64,000 bases of DNA from Limanda limanda (Eukaryota; Chordata; Actinopteri; Pleuronectiformes; Pleuronectidae): the NCBI RefSeq assembly GCF_963576545.1, contig NC_083646.1, positions 9,515,491 through 9,579,490 of the forward strand, read 5' to 3'. Every line of letters begins with the position of its first letter. Position 1 is the first letter of the stretch. The notes below the pieces were generated by a model that saw nothing but the letters and a program-made list of their open reading frames with translations, ran no database searches and was not told the origin of the DNA. The translations under genes and the position numbers were made by a program. Positions 1 to 12,990 of this stretch are shown here, in pieces.

Positions 1-2380
1 TTGCCCCCCCTCTCTCTGGCTCAGGACAGTATTATATATTCCAGTCTCATGCTTTGCATGATTTGGGCAATAGATGAAGCCATATCCCTCTGTCCTCTTT
101 GGGCTCTCCCCTCCCTCTCTCTCTCGCCTTGTTGTTTAATGTTTCAATTTGGAGGAAGCAAACATTCAATCAGACAGATTAACTGTTTAATGCATGTCAT
201 CAGTCAAACTGTCTACGAGAGGGGGGCCCCTCGGCCTGGCGCTGCCTCTCCCCCCCTAACTGCCGCTACGTCCTTCTCACTCCCCTGCTCTCCACACGCA
301 CACTGTCTACTCTCATATAGACGGGCCCATCCGAGCTCCAGCCCAGACGCAGAGGCGTCTGTGTGCACACACACATGCACACAAGTACAAAAACACATAT
401 ATTTACTCATGCACACACACACACATCCAAACACAGACATATACGTGACTGGCAAGCGTACATGCATGGAAACACACACTCATATGCATGATCATATACT
501 CAGACAACCATGTATGAATGCAAGAAAAAGCTGCTATCCATATAAATATAGTTTAAACAAAGCAGGGAATAAGATGGGACACCCGCAGCCAAACACAAAA
601 CGTGTGTGTATGTGTTTCTGAGGTACTTGGATTACATGAGACGTTCTATGTAATTCCAATGCCACATATACTGATGTGCTAAAGGACATATCCACTGATT
701 CACTTACGATTGTGAAGCTGCTTTACACAATTAAGTCATGCTCTCTTACCAGACAACAGACACACACACGCGCACACATATATATACACACACACACATC
801 CCACAGGCCAGTGGATAGGGAAATCAAAGTGACACGGAGGTAGAGCAAGGGGAGTGAGAGATTAGAGGAAATGAAAAGAGTAAAGAGGAAAGAGGGAAAG
901 AGGGAATGGGAGGCCGAGCGTGCTGCAGATGGAGTAGACTGTAAAATAGGGAGTGACGCTCACGCCGAGTTTATAAATGATACTGTATGAATACAAGATG
1001 AGGATGTACACGATGACAGCCTACTTTCTGACAACCCATAATATGACTAGGGAGGTCACATGTTACCTGAGTGTGCAGAATGAAATGTATGATATATCTA
1101 TATCTTTATCAAGATGCATCATTATGATTCTAAAACATGCTCTTTGGATTCTTCTTGTTCTTAGTAACGTCCTTAAGACTGACCTTTTCTCTTCGATAGA
1201 ACATTATCACCTTTTGTTTCTACTATTTATTTGCAGATTAAATGAGAATATGATCAGGTGGCAGTTCATCAGGTAAAAACTAATTCGATCTAGTATTTCA
1301 GTTCTAAATAAAACCTGACTTCATGATACTTTTACTAAAACTGTTCTAGAGGTGTTGATTCAACTGTATGATGATGTTGGAGGAAGTAATTTGTGGTGCT
1401 GTGGAACTGATTGCATTATACAGAGAGGTGGTTCTATTATTTAGCCTTCTCTCATTGATATAAACAGGATGGATAAAATAAAATTCAGTTGGGTATATCT
1501 AATTATGTGCTAAGTATATGTACATGCATAGCTAATCCATGATCCTGAATTGAAAAACAGATCTTATAATATCTGTATGTATACAAATGATTAAGGACTC
1601 TGAAACCTTAAACAAAAGACCTTAAGTCACTTATATGTATTCAGTCATAAAATTTACTCTACTCCATTTAATAATTTCAGAGATCAGAATAAACCTTAAC
1701 GCTAACCTCAAAAATATAGTTATGCACAATAGTTTGATCAGTTAAAGTTGATATCACCAGCTACGGGTCATTTGATTAGTAACAAATTATTTTAAAAACA
1801 AAAAGACATATTTGCATATTAAACTGGTTAAAATTTGTTTTTTAATCACTTTTCATTTCTTCACAATTGCATCATGTTATAATCCTTTGTTTTATTTTCT
1901 AAGGTGAAGACCAAATATATCAAAATATCAACTTTAATTTTTATTGGTACTTGTTTGATTTGACAAACATATGCCCAACATAATTGCTGAGTTTGCAGTT
2001 AATGTTGTCACTACCGCATCTTACGGTGCTGTGATGTTATATTTGTACCTGTATTGATTTCTGCTTGTGATTTTATTGGTATTTAGAGCAACTTGCCAAA
2101 AGACTGCAGATGAAATTTTGCTGGCTGGCTAACACCGGCGCTTTTACAGAAATGTTGATTAATGTGTATTGTCCACACTCACACACTGCATTAAGGGCAA
2201 ACATCAAAATACTGCGCTTCACACAACCTAAAGATTGGAAGTAAGAGATATTAGCTAAATCTTCAAGGTTAAGTTTGATGATGTTTCTTAATATATAGGA
2301 TATATAAACATATATATATATATTCTTTTAATTAAAGCTTTACATGCCAGAAAGTGAGACGCTGTAGCAAAGTGTAATAG
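1..2380. other. Gene-free: simple repeats, then AT-rich DNA
   Basis: Positions 1-300 are pyrimidine-rich. CA-rich tracts lie at about 361-430 and 759-800 and a purine-rich tract at 830-920. From 960 to 2380 the DNA is AT-rich and no exon-like frame, motif or repeat family is recognised. A 206-codon open frame at 1-621 begins at TTG and runs through low-complexity DNA; I do not take it as a gene. Confidence 0.6.
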
Positions 2381-5200
2381 CCTTACATAGGGCTGCTACT
2401 GGGCTGCTGACCAGCTGTTTCGCCACACCACCTTCCTCCATCATTTTCTTCTCCATCCCTCTTTGTTTTACTCTCCCTCTCATTCATTTTTATTTTATCT
2501 CCCGGTGCCGTGGAGCATCTCGTGTGTCTCCCTCTCTCCCCCACTCTCTGACCACAGCACAGAGGGTGGCCAAACCTGGTAAGTATTGACAGGGAGCTCC
2601 AGTGACACGGAGCGAGCCAGTCAATGCCCAGACACCCAGGGCAGGGGGTCAATGACAAAAAGGTAGGCCGCCTGGAAAGAGGGAGCTCTAGGAGGGAGAG
2701 AGAAGAAGATAGAGACGGAGGAAAGAGGTTGATAGATGGGGAGGCGCGGGAGATATGCGGCGAGATAATACAACTTTGAAGCAAGACAAATACAAGGTGA
2801 AAGAAAGATATACACAGAGGGACCTGCCAGATAGAGGAACAAAGAGAAAAGGGAACAAGAAAAAACAAATGATTAAAAAGGTAGCCTATGTTTTACAGAT
2901 TGGAATAAGACAGTATTTAATGATAAGTGTAATTTAAAAGATATGAGAGACAGAGAGATCAAGCTAATGTTAGTACATAAATAGATAAAGAGTTCAGTTG
3001 ACTGGACACCGGAGAAGGCAACATGAAGTTCAAGAGGAACTGTGATGCCGTGAGAACAAGTGAGATTGACTTGAACGTTCCTCAGAGACACCGGATGGGA
3101 CGAGTGAGATAGGACACTGGACTAGGATTAACAGACCTGTACTTGCAAGTGCACACACACACACACACACACACACAAAGCGTGTTTGTGTATTGACACA
3201 GAGAGTGTCAGTATGTATTGAACGGCGGGCAGTAAGTGAGCCCTCCTCTGCCGCCCATCCCCTCCTCCAGCTCTCCTTCTCTCTATCGGATATCAGTCCC
3301 TTCTCTTCTAATCATTTCCTTCCTTTTGGCCCTCTCTTCTTTCTAATGCAATTATCCCTCGTTCCTCCTTTCCTTCCTCCTTCATTCGCTGCACTTCTGT
3401 TTCAAGCACTGCCACCCTTCTCCTCCTGGTGGTACATTTATATTTTACCTTAAACCTTTATCCTCTCATCTCCCTTCTTTTTTTCCCTTTATCTCTCTAG
3501 TCATGTTCGGGCTAACAACATTGTGTCTACCATTGTCAGTTGTACTTATTGTTCCTTCTTGTTTGCACTTACCTGACGCTCTCCTTTGTTTTGATCTCTG
3601 GTGATCAGTCTCCCGTATCCTCAGTGTGTGACAAAAAGGTTCTCATTAATCAATATCACTCTGCAAATGTGATAACATTCTTCTCCGAGCCTCTGCAATA
3701 TGGCGAAAAGAAACAGATACAACTTGTGAACACAGGGGCTTGGAACAATAACCACCGTGTTGTAACCGAAGATTTTTACAGGGGAGAGGTTGGTATTTTT
3801 TTTTAAATGTTTACAAGCTATTTCCTTAATGGTGACTTTTGTTCACAGATGCACCTGCTTTGTTAGTTGCCTCCTGTTACTTTGAAATGTCACAGATCAA
3901 AGCGATAATTGCCAGACACAGTTTTCTAGCTGCTAATTGGCATTGTATCTCACACGATTCACCTCTATAATAGTGTTTGTAATTGTGAATTTAGTTATAT
4001 AAAGGGAAAGTTCTGTTTGAATAAATAGTTCACATGATTTTGTCTAAACTATGTTGTTTGAAAGCTCAGAGAAAAGTCAAACCTGCAGGAAAATTTATTT
4101 AATTTACCATTTGTATTAATAAATTCAGGTGGTATTTAAAGTTTTTAATCTCTGTGTGTGGATTTTTATTTGAATTTCAATACAGTAAACAGCATTTCCT
4201 ACAATAGGAAAATCCACTCATTTCATTTTCTAAAGTCCTGTTCCCATGTGAGTAGAGACCTCTCTCACCGTGGCCTTGGGCTACAATCGTGTTAACATGT
4301 TTCATTCACTGTGAAGTCTCTGCAGGTTCCTTTGGTCTCAGGTGATGCATCTCCAGGCCCCATCGTATCACCTTTGCAGGCGTATGAGGTAACACCCCCC
4401 CAAAAAATGTGGGAGCAAGTGGAGATCTCATCATTTATCTGGATCGGATTCAAATCCACCAACAGTGTCACCGTGATAGACACAGAGCTCTAGCTTTAAA
4501 CCACAGAGCTCCACATTTCTCCTTTAATTTCTTTAAAATAGAATTAGAAAACTGGCCACTAGGAGAAGTTTTTCTGATTAAATGAGATTAGAACTTTAGA
4601 GAGCGAAAAGATGGGAAGATCATATCTTCTGCACAGGTTGGTATTACGCTGTTTTGTTGTAGATGCCCGGGGCGGGACTCATCAGAGAGGTGGAGATTGG
4701 TTTGTCTCTCTGCCAGTTTACCTTGACACTAACTCCCTTCTTTCCTTTCTCTCTCTATCTTTCACACGCACAACGTGAACTGTACCACAACCTGTTTCCC
4801 TGTGCCTTCATCAGTGATACATCTCTACAAAGTGAACTAATTCGACACTCTCTCCTCGAGTTATAAGGCTGGTCTTCCTTTCTGTTCTGCAACACTTCAT
4901 TTCTCCTGCTAGGCGTACCACACGACAGACAGATAGAAATGCAGGCGGAGGGAGGGGGAGGGCGATATTTCACAACAAGCGTGTTGGCAGACAACCACCT
5001 TTCCTCCCAAATTTGTGAGCCTTGCATCCTGCGTGCCCTGCGCCCGGCACTCTGCCGGAAACAGATGGTTCCCGGAATGTCCTCGAGCTGCGTTCTGAAG
5101 AGCTGCTACTACCCCGAGAGGCGCGTGAAGGAGGGAGGGGCGCACGCCGTCTTCCCGACAAACTTAACTTCATCTGCCTCTCTCTCTCTGGTCTTCCTGC
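2381..5200. other. Gene-free: purine/pyrimidine tracts and a CA repeat
   Basis: Pyrimidine-rich (2400-2560, 3240-3500) and purine-rich (2660-2860) stretches alternate. A (CA)13 microsatellite lies at 3152-3177. A GC-richer patch is at 5020-5150. No protein family is recognised in any frame. Confidence 0.55.
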
Positions 5201-5214
5201 TTGATAAGGATACT

Positions 5215-5345
5215 TAATAATAATGCAGCATAATTATATTGTCAAGCAGTGGAGCTTGTCGCATTATCAAAGTGAAAAGGAACCACAGCACAGTCTAATT
5301 ATGCCAGCTTAATGAGAGGTTTGGAGGTTTTAATATGTTATATCT
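5215..5345. promoter_or_regulatory. Candidate conserved non-coding element
   Basis: About 130 nt of complex, non-repetitive DNA rich in homeodomain-type words (TAATTA, TAATTAT, GCATAATTAT, CTTAATGAG) stands out from the purine/pyrimidine tracts around it. This is the texture of vertebrate developmental enhancers, but conservation cannot be tested here. Confidence 0.25.
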
Positions 5346-7965
5346 GTAGTAAGGAGCCTCTTGGCATTAAATCCTCTGAGACTGAATCTGTGAGACAAAC
5401 TTGTTGTCAGGAGACGTATGCTTGTTTCACGGGTTGTTGATATGACAAAGCCTGGAAATCGCCAAGCTAAACCGTGGTTGCTAGGCGACCCCCCCCCCAT
5501 CAGCATGGGTTGTGGTTTTCTGTTAGCCGGCTAAGAACGGACGTTTATCAGGTCCCTTATTGACTCAACAAATCTAAAAATTGCTAGATTAGTGATACTT
5601 AAAGCCTACGGAGCCGAGGGAGGCCTATAAAGAAGGTCAAAGGTCATCAGAGAGCTTTTAGATTGACTAAACACAGATAGGTTGATGGGACAGATGGTTT
5701 CAGCACCACAGACAGCGAGCATGAGTCTCCACAGTGGGCCCAGCAAGTTCAGCACCATGGACAGCGACCACAGCGAACACACCATGGGACATTGGGACCT
5801 CGTAGAGATGAAAGAAGCCTGAAGTGTTATTCCACGAACATACTTGTGTGTGATGTACATACAACCCAGCTATACGTGGACAATAATACCTGTACAGTTC
5901 AGCTAAATGTTGTGGGACTGCTTTAGAAATGTTTTACCTACACAGCTATATATAATTTTACATAAAAACAACAAAGGAACTAAGTGTTTTTATTTATGTA
6001 TTATGCAATTTTGAGGAATTCAGACATTTACATTTTATGATAATTTCATGATTCACTTTCAGAGACAAACATTTCCATTTTTATTAGTCCATATGTAATT
6101 TACCAACTGTAGTTCATTACTTTCCAAGTCATGGTCTTTGAAAAGTCTTAAATTTGTTTGAAAACAAAAACTAAACAGTAAATTATATGGTTGATTTAAA
6201 ACATTAAAATGCTGCTTACTTGTAATACAATGAAAGCTATTGTATTCCTCGATAATACTTGTTTATTTTTTTTTTTTCTTTATAATACTCTTTTAGTGAA
6301 AGACCCAAGTGTGTTTACATCTTGGTATTGCTGTAGAAGCAAAGAATGCCAATAACAGATTTCTTTCACCACTATTACCATAACCTATATAAACGGATAT
6401 GACGTGCACTATAGCCTGGAATAAAAATCTTGTACAAAAGCAGGGAAACCACTGTTAACCGTGGCCTTCATTTAAACACCCATTAACGGGCTGAAAGCAT
6501 CGTTTCCAATTAGCCACTGTAATCCGCAGCTCATCCCTGTCTTTACGGCCCACTTGTCCTACACCCGATACTTTGATGCAGACTAGTCGGCACTTGACGA
6601 GCCGGTCCTTTGTTACAGAGCAGGCCGGGGCTAATCCCACTGACCCGGAGCAACCTTGACCACCCACTCCATCGGCCTCGCAGGGTTTGGTTCATCGCTG
6701 CCCCGGACACACAGCGCTTCCCGGGAGGGGGGAGAGAGAGAAGGGGGGAGACGGAGGGAGGGAGAGGGAGACAGAGAGAGGAAGAGAGAGAGAGCTCCTG
6801 ATCGTTTCATCAAACCCGTCCCCGCTGCGAGAGCAAGAGCGCGCCGCCGACCTCCCACTCGTCCCAGCAGCGGGGGTAACAGGGGGAAGTCGATGGAACA
6901 GCGGCGGCACAGTCGATGATCCATAAACGGTAGCCAATGAGCAAGTGAGGGGAAATGAGGGACTTCATCTGAACTTTATGTAAACGATAGGAAGCAGTAC
7001 TCGACCTGATGGGGGGAGGGGGGAAGGGGGGGGAGGGGGACACATCTGGATGTGGATGGAGATGGATGGACAGCTAAAGCGTGAAATACAACTGATCTGG
7101 GCTCTGCTGGGAGATGTTGTTGTTGTGCAAAAACTGCAAATATAAAAAATACACATTCAGAGTCCACAGCACAATAGAACACACACACACACACGCACGC
7201 ACACACACTTAAAGTCAAGCAGAGAAAGAGAGACTGAGAGAAGGAGAGAAAGAAAGAAAGAGGCACCTTTCACCACCCCCTCTATCTCTCGTTTTCACCC
7301 CCCTCCACCTCCTCCTCTTTCTCTCCCTCTCCTCCAACACCCCCCCCCTCCTCCTCCTCCCCTTCTCTCTGAAAAAAAAAAACCCGGCAAGGAGGCGCGA
7401 CTCGCAGGGCCGCACATAGCTGATCAATATTCGATTTAGTTGCTAATTTAGGGCCTTTCTATAGCTGTCATCCCGTGATGTATGAGTCCTAACCCGAGGT
7501 CGCCGCGGAAGAAGAAGAAGAGGGAAAAAAATACGAAAAAAAAAAAAATCAAACACCAGTCAACTTTTCACTTAACAATAGAGAGACTTGAATATTATTT
7601 ATGGGCGAAAGACCCACTTTATGGGTGAATTGCTCCCATCGCTGGTGGGATGATGAAGCGCCTTGTAAGTACACGCCACACACGTGCACGCGCCCTGACA
7701 CCGGCGTGAACAGACATGCAGGAACGTGGGGGGGGGGGGGGGGGGGGGGGAAGACATGGAAACACTGCTTTTTTTAAAAAGCGGCACAAGGCCGTGAGAA
7801 GAGGGGAAATATTCATATCAGCGTGCGTCAATATCCCGGAGTTCAACGTGCAATCTGAACGTACATGTTGATTAATGGTCTGTGGTAGAGAGACACCCCC
7901 CCCCCCTCACACACACACGCGCACACACACGCACACAAATACAAACCTCCTACCTTTGCACAGGC
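5346..7965. other. Gene-free: AT-rich DNA, GA tracts, poly-G runs
   Basis: AT-rich DNA (5850-6450) gives way to a GC-richer patch (6470-6720), a GA-rich tract (6720-6800), a G-rich block (7011-7039), a CT-rich tract (7262-7370) and a 23-base poly-G run (7728-7750). Positions 7415-7500 are complex and could be regulatory. No coding frame is convincing. Confidence 0.55.
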
Positions 7966-8620
7966 CACGGACGTTATCGTGCACAACACACAAGTTTGGA
8001 ATGACACAAAAGAAGATATCCTATTTGTCTTGTGGACTATAATGTTGTGTAGTGTGCACACAATTGTTTTTGCACATTGCTTTACGCACGCACGTGCAAG
8101 CACGCACATACACAGGTCCTCCACCGTCACCACACACCACGGACGTTCACGTGCACGCAGGCCAGTTTGGAACGACAAAAGAAAGATTTCCGATTTGTCA
8201 TGTGGACTAATATTAAGTAATGTGCATCTAAGATTTTGCCCACTTTACGTACACGCACGTACACGCACGTTCACGCACCTCCTCCGGCTTCACCACTCTA
8301 GCACACGCACGAGCACACGCACACACATAGGCGAGTTTGGAATAACACAAAAGATTATAACAGTATATATTGTGCATCTAAGTTTTGCACATTGTCTTAC
8401 GCACACGAGCGCGCGCACACGCACGCACATCTGCACCATCACACTTGCACACCCACGAGCCACGGACGTTCACGTGCACGCAGGCAAGTTTGGAATGACA
8501 CAAAATAAGATATCCCATGTGTCATGCGGACTAACATTGTGTATTGTGCATTGCTTTTGCACACTGCTTTACGCACACACACACTTACACACACACACAC
8601 TTACACACACACACACACCC
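7966..8620 (+). repeat. Tandem array, four diverged copies of a 155-171 nt unit
   Basis: The anchor GTTTGGAATGACACAAAA and variants begins near 7994, 8165, 8334 and 8488, spaced 171, 169 and 154 nt apart. Copies also share GGACGTTCACGTGCACGCAGG before the anchor (except copy 3) and a TTTTGCACATTGCTTTACGC-like end followed by CA/CG-rich spacers. Copies are diverged, so the array is not very recent. An open frame of 244 codons (7979-8713) covers it, made of His/Thr-rich repeat translation; I do not regard it as a gene. Confidence 0.8.
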
Positions 8621-8639
8621 ATCAAATCCGAACGCGTCT

Positions 8640-10079
8640 GCTTTATTTTGCCACTTAATGTCTTCCCGATCGATCACTGTTCTAAGGATGTTATCAATAA
8701 TTTGAGAGCTTGATTAACTTCAACGTTTCCATAACAGTCGTACCACCGCGCTCATCCTCTCTCGAATTTTTAATTAACGCTTGCTTAATTAGTTCGAGAT
8801 CGTTTAGGAGTGAGATACTTTGTTTTAGACGGAGGGGGCAGGAAATTAACATAAAATCTCTGCTGATAAATTGATATATTATCAGGAAAGAAATGTTGTA
8901 GGGATTTCTAGGCGGAACGAGTCATAAACACACATCCATCAGAAGAAGACAGCTTGAGACAATGTATAATTCTTTGGCAGGATTATTTAATTATTTAATG
9001 ACTCCACTGTTGTAATTTCTTCAAATAATGAGCGCGCACATTCTCTCTGCTTGTATCATTCATAGACAAAGAGACAGATTTATTACATGCAGCATAAACA
9101 GGAAACCAATTTCCTCAGGTGACAAAGTATTGTAAGCCTCATAGTGGCTGCATGCACTGGGAGCAGCAGGCCTCGACCACAACCAGCATCATCAGGCTTA
9201 ATTAAAGTGTGAGTAAAAAGTGTGAGGTGAACGAAGATCTTCGTCCGAAACTGAGAAATCTGCTGAAATTGTTGAAAGACATTTCTGTGCATTTGTGCGA
9301 CAATTGATCGCTGAATGCAAGTGGTCGACTGCCATGTAAACCACTGAATGAATAAAAGGCATTTTAATTAGAGCGATTAGTTAAGGAATCAATGAGCTGG
9401 CACTAGCAGAGCTTAAAGGGAGACCTGAGATCAGCTAATGGAGCAGTAAGACACCAAAGTAAGCTTTTACAACACCTGCTTTGACTAGAAACTCCTTTTG
9501 TTATTGGCTGGTTCCTGCAAGTGTAACCTTTCAATTCTGGAAGTTATAGGATGTTGTAGAAAAAGTTGTTTAAGTGCCCAACAAAAGTACGTTATTGATA
9601 AAATGATACAAACCTTAGATTCCTTTCTCTAACTAGTCAGACAAACAGATCACGTGGTTGCTATACAGGAGCTCGATGTGTGATTCTCACTGAATTCTGA
9701 ATTTTTTACGCAGGCCACACATCACGGATCTAGTGTTTAGGAGTCTCTTTGCATATAAACTAGGATATGGAGAGTGGGAGGGTGTGTATTGGCTGCTGCC
9801 AGCTGCTATGCTGCCTCCAGGTTGTTGTGTGAAAGTGAGAGTGTGATTTCCCCAGACCCTACTCTCCGGGGACGCCTGGCTCCCCTCTGCCATCTCCCCA
9901 GAATCCCACCGGTTAAACGGACAGGTCATTGACGCACACACACACACAAACACACACACACTGCCTTTCAATCTCCTCTCCGTAGATGGGCCCCCACTGC
10001 CGTATGAAGGCCACATTTCCCTGGTCATTAATGGCAAGTCACAGAGGATCTCCCACCTCACTGTATACACAATAATCAG
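8640..10079. other. Gene-free: AT-rich DNA with possible regulatory patches
   Basis: Complex AT-rich stretches with paired homeobox words occur at about 8735-8830 (TTTTTAATTAACGCTTGCTT) and 9340-9440. A short CA repeat lies at about 9935-9961. No gene is recognised. Confidence 0.45.
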
Positions 10080-10330
10080 ATCAAACCTGGAATTACGTCA
10101 TTAGAAACAAAGCAGGAGGCGAATCATAAGGAAACGACCTCGTGAATAATAGTCTACGCTGCCAATGAGACTTGTAATTGTAAATCTGATTCTACCCCTT
10201 AACCGCATGCTGTAATGAGCACCCGGCATTGTTTAAATGACTCAAATGAAATTGATGCCGATTCACCGAACACGAGTGACAGCTCATATGAAGATGTGTG
10301 CCGGGAATGAGATATGATGGGGGGGGGGCG
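10080..10330. promoter_or_regulatory. Candidate conserved non-coding element
   Basis: About 250 nt of unique, complex sequence with no repeats or open frame, containing a CRE-like ATTACGTCA, AATTGTAAATC and ATTGTTTAAATGAC. It is followed at once by poly-G. The texture suggests a regulatory element; this is inference only. Confidence 0.25.
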
Positions 10331-12739
10331 GAGAATTTATGTATGCACATTTCAGCTGCGTGTGTCTATGGATGGTAGGCGGCCCTTGAATGGGGTGTTT
10401 AACAGTGGTATTAATAATCTCCATGATCTATGAGCTCGTCTGTTGTCACTCAGCTATTAGAGAGACAGTCGCTCTGTGTTCTCCACACCTCGTTTCCTCC
10501 CCCACGCCCGTGTCGGCCCCCAAAATAATTGTGTGTTAATGGCTGAGGAGGAGGGGTGGAAGAGAGGGTGCGTGTGAGGGGGGGGGGGGATTAGAGCCCA
10601 GGGAGGGAGGGATAGAGGGATTATCAGGGAGATGGGTCACTGTTAACAGAAGAGATGATTAGGTCTGATGCTCGACCCTTCCTTGTCACAGAGACAGTGG
10701 AGGAGGAAGGTGGCAGTAATTAGGTGGAAAAGCCTGCAAAGGAATGGAGAGAAATTATGTAAAATAAACAAATGCAGCGACGGGTCCGGGGCGTTTAAGA
10801 CAAGACGGATCTGAATGTGTGATAATGAAAGAGTGAAAGCTTATGCTTTGCTCGTATCCCTGTGAGATGTAGAGATCCATAGCCAGGTGAAGTAGCCTAA
10901 AGCCATTTACAGGTCCTAATCTGGGTGGAATGAGCCGTGAGAGGAAGAAGGAACTAAAGTACACTGACTAACAGCTCTCCCCTGACCCTTCTCCAACTCC
11001 CACTCTCCCACCTCTACTTTTCCTCTTCCTCATTTCCTCTGTCCTTCCAACCCCAGCTTCCCCCCCCCCCCCCACTTCCATCTACAAAACAAAGTTGCCT
11101 GGCATTGACGGGACCCTAGAGGCTGTCAGCCGGGAAAGGTGGGAGTCACCGTCGGCCGCGAGGAAAGAGGTAGGAAAGCGAATGAGGTAAAGAAAGAGAG
11201 AGGAAAGAGGGGGAGTGAGGAGATTGAAGCGTTTCTAATTTAAATAAACCCTTTGGCAGACTGAAACTGGCAGCAAGCTTCCCCTTTGCTCACGAGGAAA
11301 AGAGGGAGAAGAAAGGAAAAGGGGAAAGGAAGGGAGGAGGGGGTGGTGGTGGAAAAAGGAAAGGAGATAGATAGATGGATATAGAGATGTCTCCATGCTG
11401 GTTTGGTTATCCGCATGGGAGAGTTAGAGCCCGGTGGATGGGGAATGAGGGGAATGTAGAGACTGAAGTGGAATAAGATAGTGGGCCAGAAGGAGAGGGG
11501 ACACAAACAATGCGGGGAAAAAACCCTGACGAGATACAGGGGATAAGGGAGAGGAGAAAAGGAAAGTGCTTTGAAAGTTAAGTAATAGAGGGCTTTGTGT
11601 GTGCATGTGAAAAGATGGAGGTGTGATCAATCTATTGGGGAAGAATTCATCCACCCGGCTTCTACCAAGAAAACAAAGTGAGAGTGAGAAAGAAAGTAAA
11701 GTGGGCCTCTCTCGGCAGTGGGTCCGATCAGTCTCATCTTATCAAAACTTGGCAGAAGTTTTCTGGACGGATCCCAGCTCCAATCGACTCGAGCCGCCGC
11801 CGCACTCTTCTCCGTCACACTGTCTCCCCCTGTCTGTCCTTTCAGCTCGTCACAGCAGTGGCCTGCTCACCGGGCCATTCGCTCCTAATGGGCTGCCGTG
11901 GAAAGAGGAGCCGCGGCGATACGGGCTGTAATCTAAACTCTCACCGCTGAACGCCAGAGGATGCCCATTTTGTTTGTCTGCTGTTTGTTATGTTGGACGG
12001 CGAAGGAGGTGACAACGGGCAAACCACACAGGGAGGAGATTCAGAGGGAACACGCTGCTCGGGACAGATGACTCAAACAACACGAGAAAACAACAGATCA
12101 AAACATCAAATCAGGGTTTGTGTGGACGGCTCACCCACAGAGCTGCCACGAGATCTGTTCTTACCTGTAGATGAGTCGATTGACATTTAAAATCCATGAT
12201 TCATCATTTATAATCCTGCAGGCTACAACACAGAACATTTAAAGGAGAAACTATCCTGCGTTTTCTAAATGTTGGGCTTTCTTGTTTATGGTTTATACCT
12301 CACGCCATCTGAAGGTCAGAGAGCCCTTTGCAGCCCTGTACCACGTCACTTAACATATGGTTAGATTAAGTAACATGCTCATAGTCTTAAAAACTGGCTT
12401 TTATAGATAAATTACAGAGTCAACAGAAGATTTAGGGCTTCATACGGCTTTTGTAAAATAAAAAATAAAAAAGACAACATGTGATTACAGCCTCTGGATT
12501 AAAGGTGCGTGTGTGTGCGTGAAGGCGCGACACGCATGATGTGAATAGGCCCACAGGTAGGGGCAAAGTCCATAGGAGAGAGAGAGAGAGAAAGAGAGAG
12601 AGAGAAAGAGAGAGAGAGGGAGGGAGGGAGAGAGAGGGACTCCCGACCCCCTCCTTCAAACATACACAGCGAGAACTGGCTCCGGCTCCGGCTTCGCTGG
12701 AGTGGAGAACCATAAATCTTCATATAGCGGCTGTTTTGA
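10331..12739. other. Gene-free: purine-rich tracts and unique DNA
   Basis: Contains short poly-G (10319-10328, 10580-10589) and poly-C (about 11060-11073) runs, long purine-rich stretches (11160-11350, 12575-12640) and unassigned sequence. Short open frames occur but show no family motif. Confidence 0.5.
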
Positions 12740-12990
12740 TTAATGCAGCCGAGTCGAGCTAGGGGGCTGGACCTATCCCATTACGGCCTAATGGAAGATG
12801 GAGCGGCGCTGTCTCCACCACTAGGCCCCTGTCATTTGTTCCACTTTGCAGTCCATTTGGCCGAGAGACTACAAGCCACTCCATCAAAAATATTTTCAGA
12901 GTTAATTTCCGCCCGCTTAATTCGCCTTGATTCGGATTGCGTATCGAATGGCAGGATCGATTTTCGCCTGGCGTCTAAATTAAATAAAAG
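12740..12990. promoter_or_regulatory. Candidate conserved non-coding element
   Basis: About 250 nt of complex, balanced-composition DNA between a GA repeat and a CT-rich tract, with several AT-core sites (TTAATTTCC, CTTAATTCG, AAATTAAAT) and GATCGATTTTCG. An ORF overlaps it but has no recognisable motif. Its appearance is that of a deeply conserved enhancer; unproven. Confidence 0.3.

Noticed and set aside
1..621. 206-codon open frame at the left edge
   Set aside because: It begins at TTG, passes through CA repeats and CT tracts, and has no domain.
3540..3806. 88-codon frame with a hydrophobic start
   Set aside because: No known domain, no plausible splice partners, and the surrounding DNA is low in complexity.
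4311..4493. Exon-like stretch bounded by CTGCAG and GAGGTAAC
   Set aside because: Splice-like words occur by chance; the peptide matches no family and no neighbouring exon was found.
7979..8713. 244-codon plus-strand open frame
   Set aside because: It runs through a tandem repeat with CA-rich spacers; its translation is a His/Thr-rich repeat with no known motif and no splice context.
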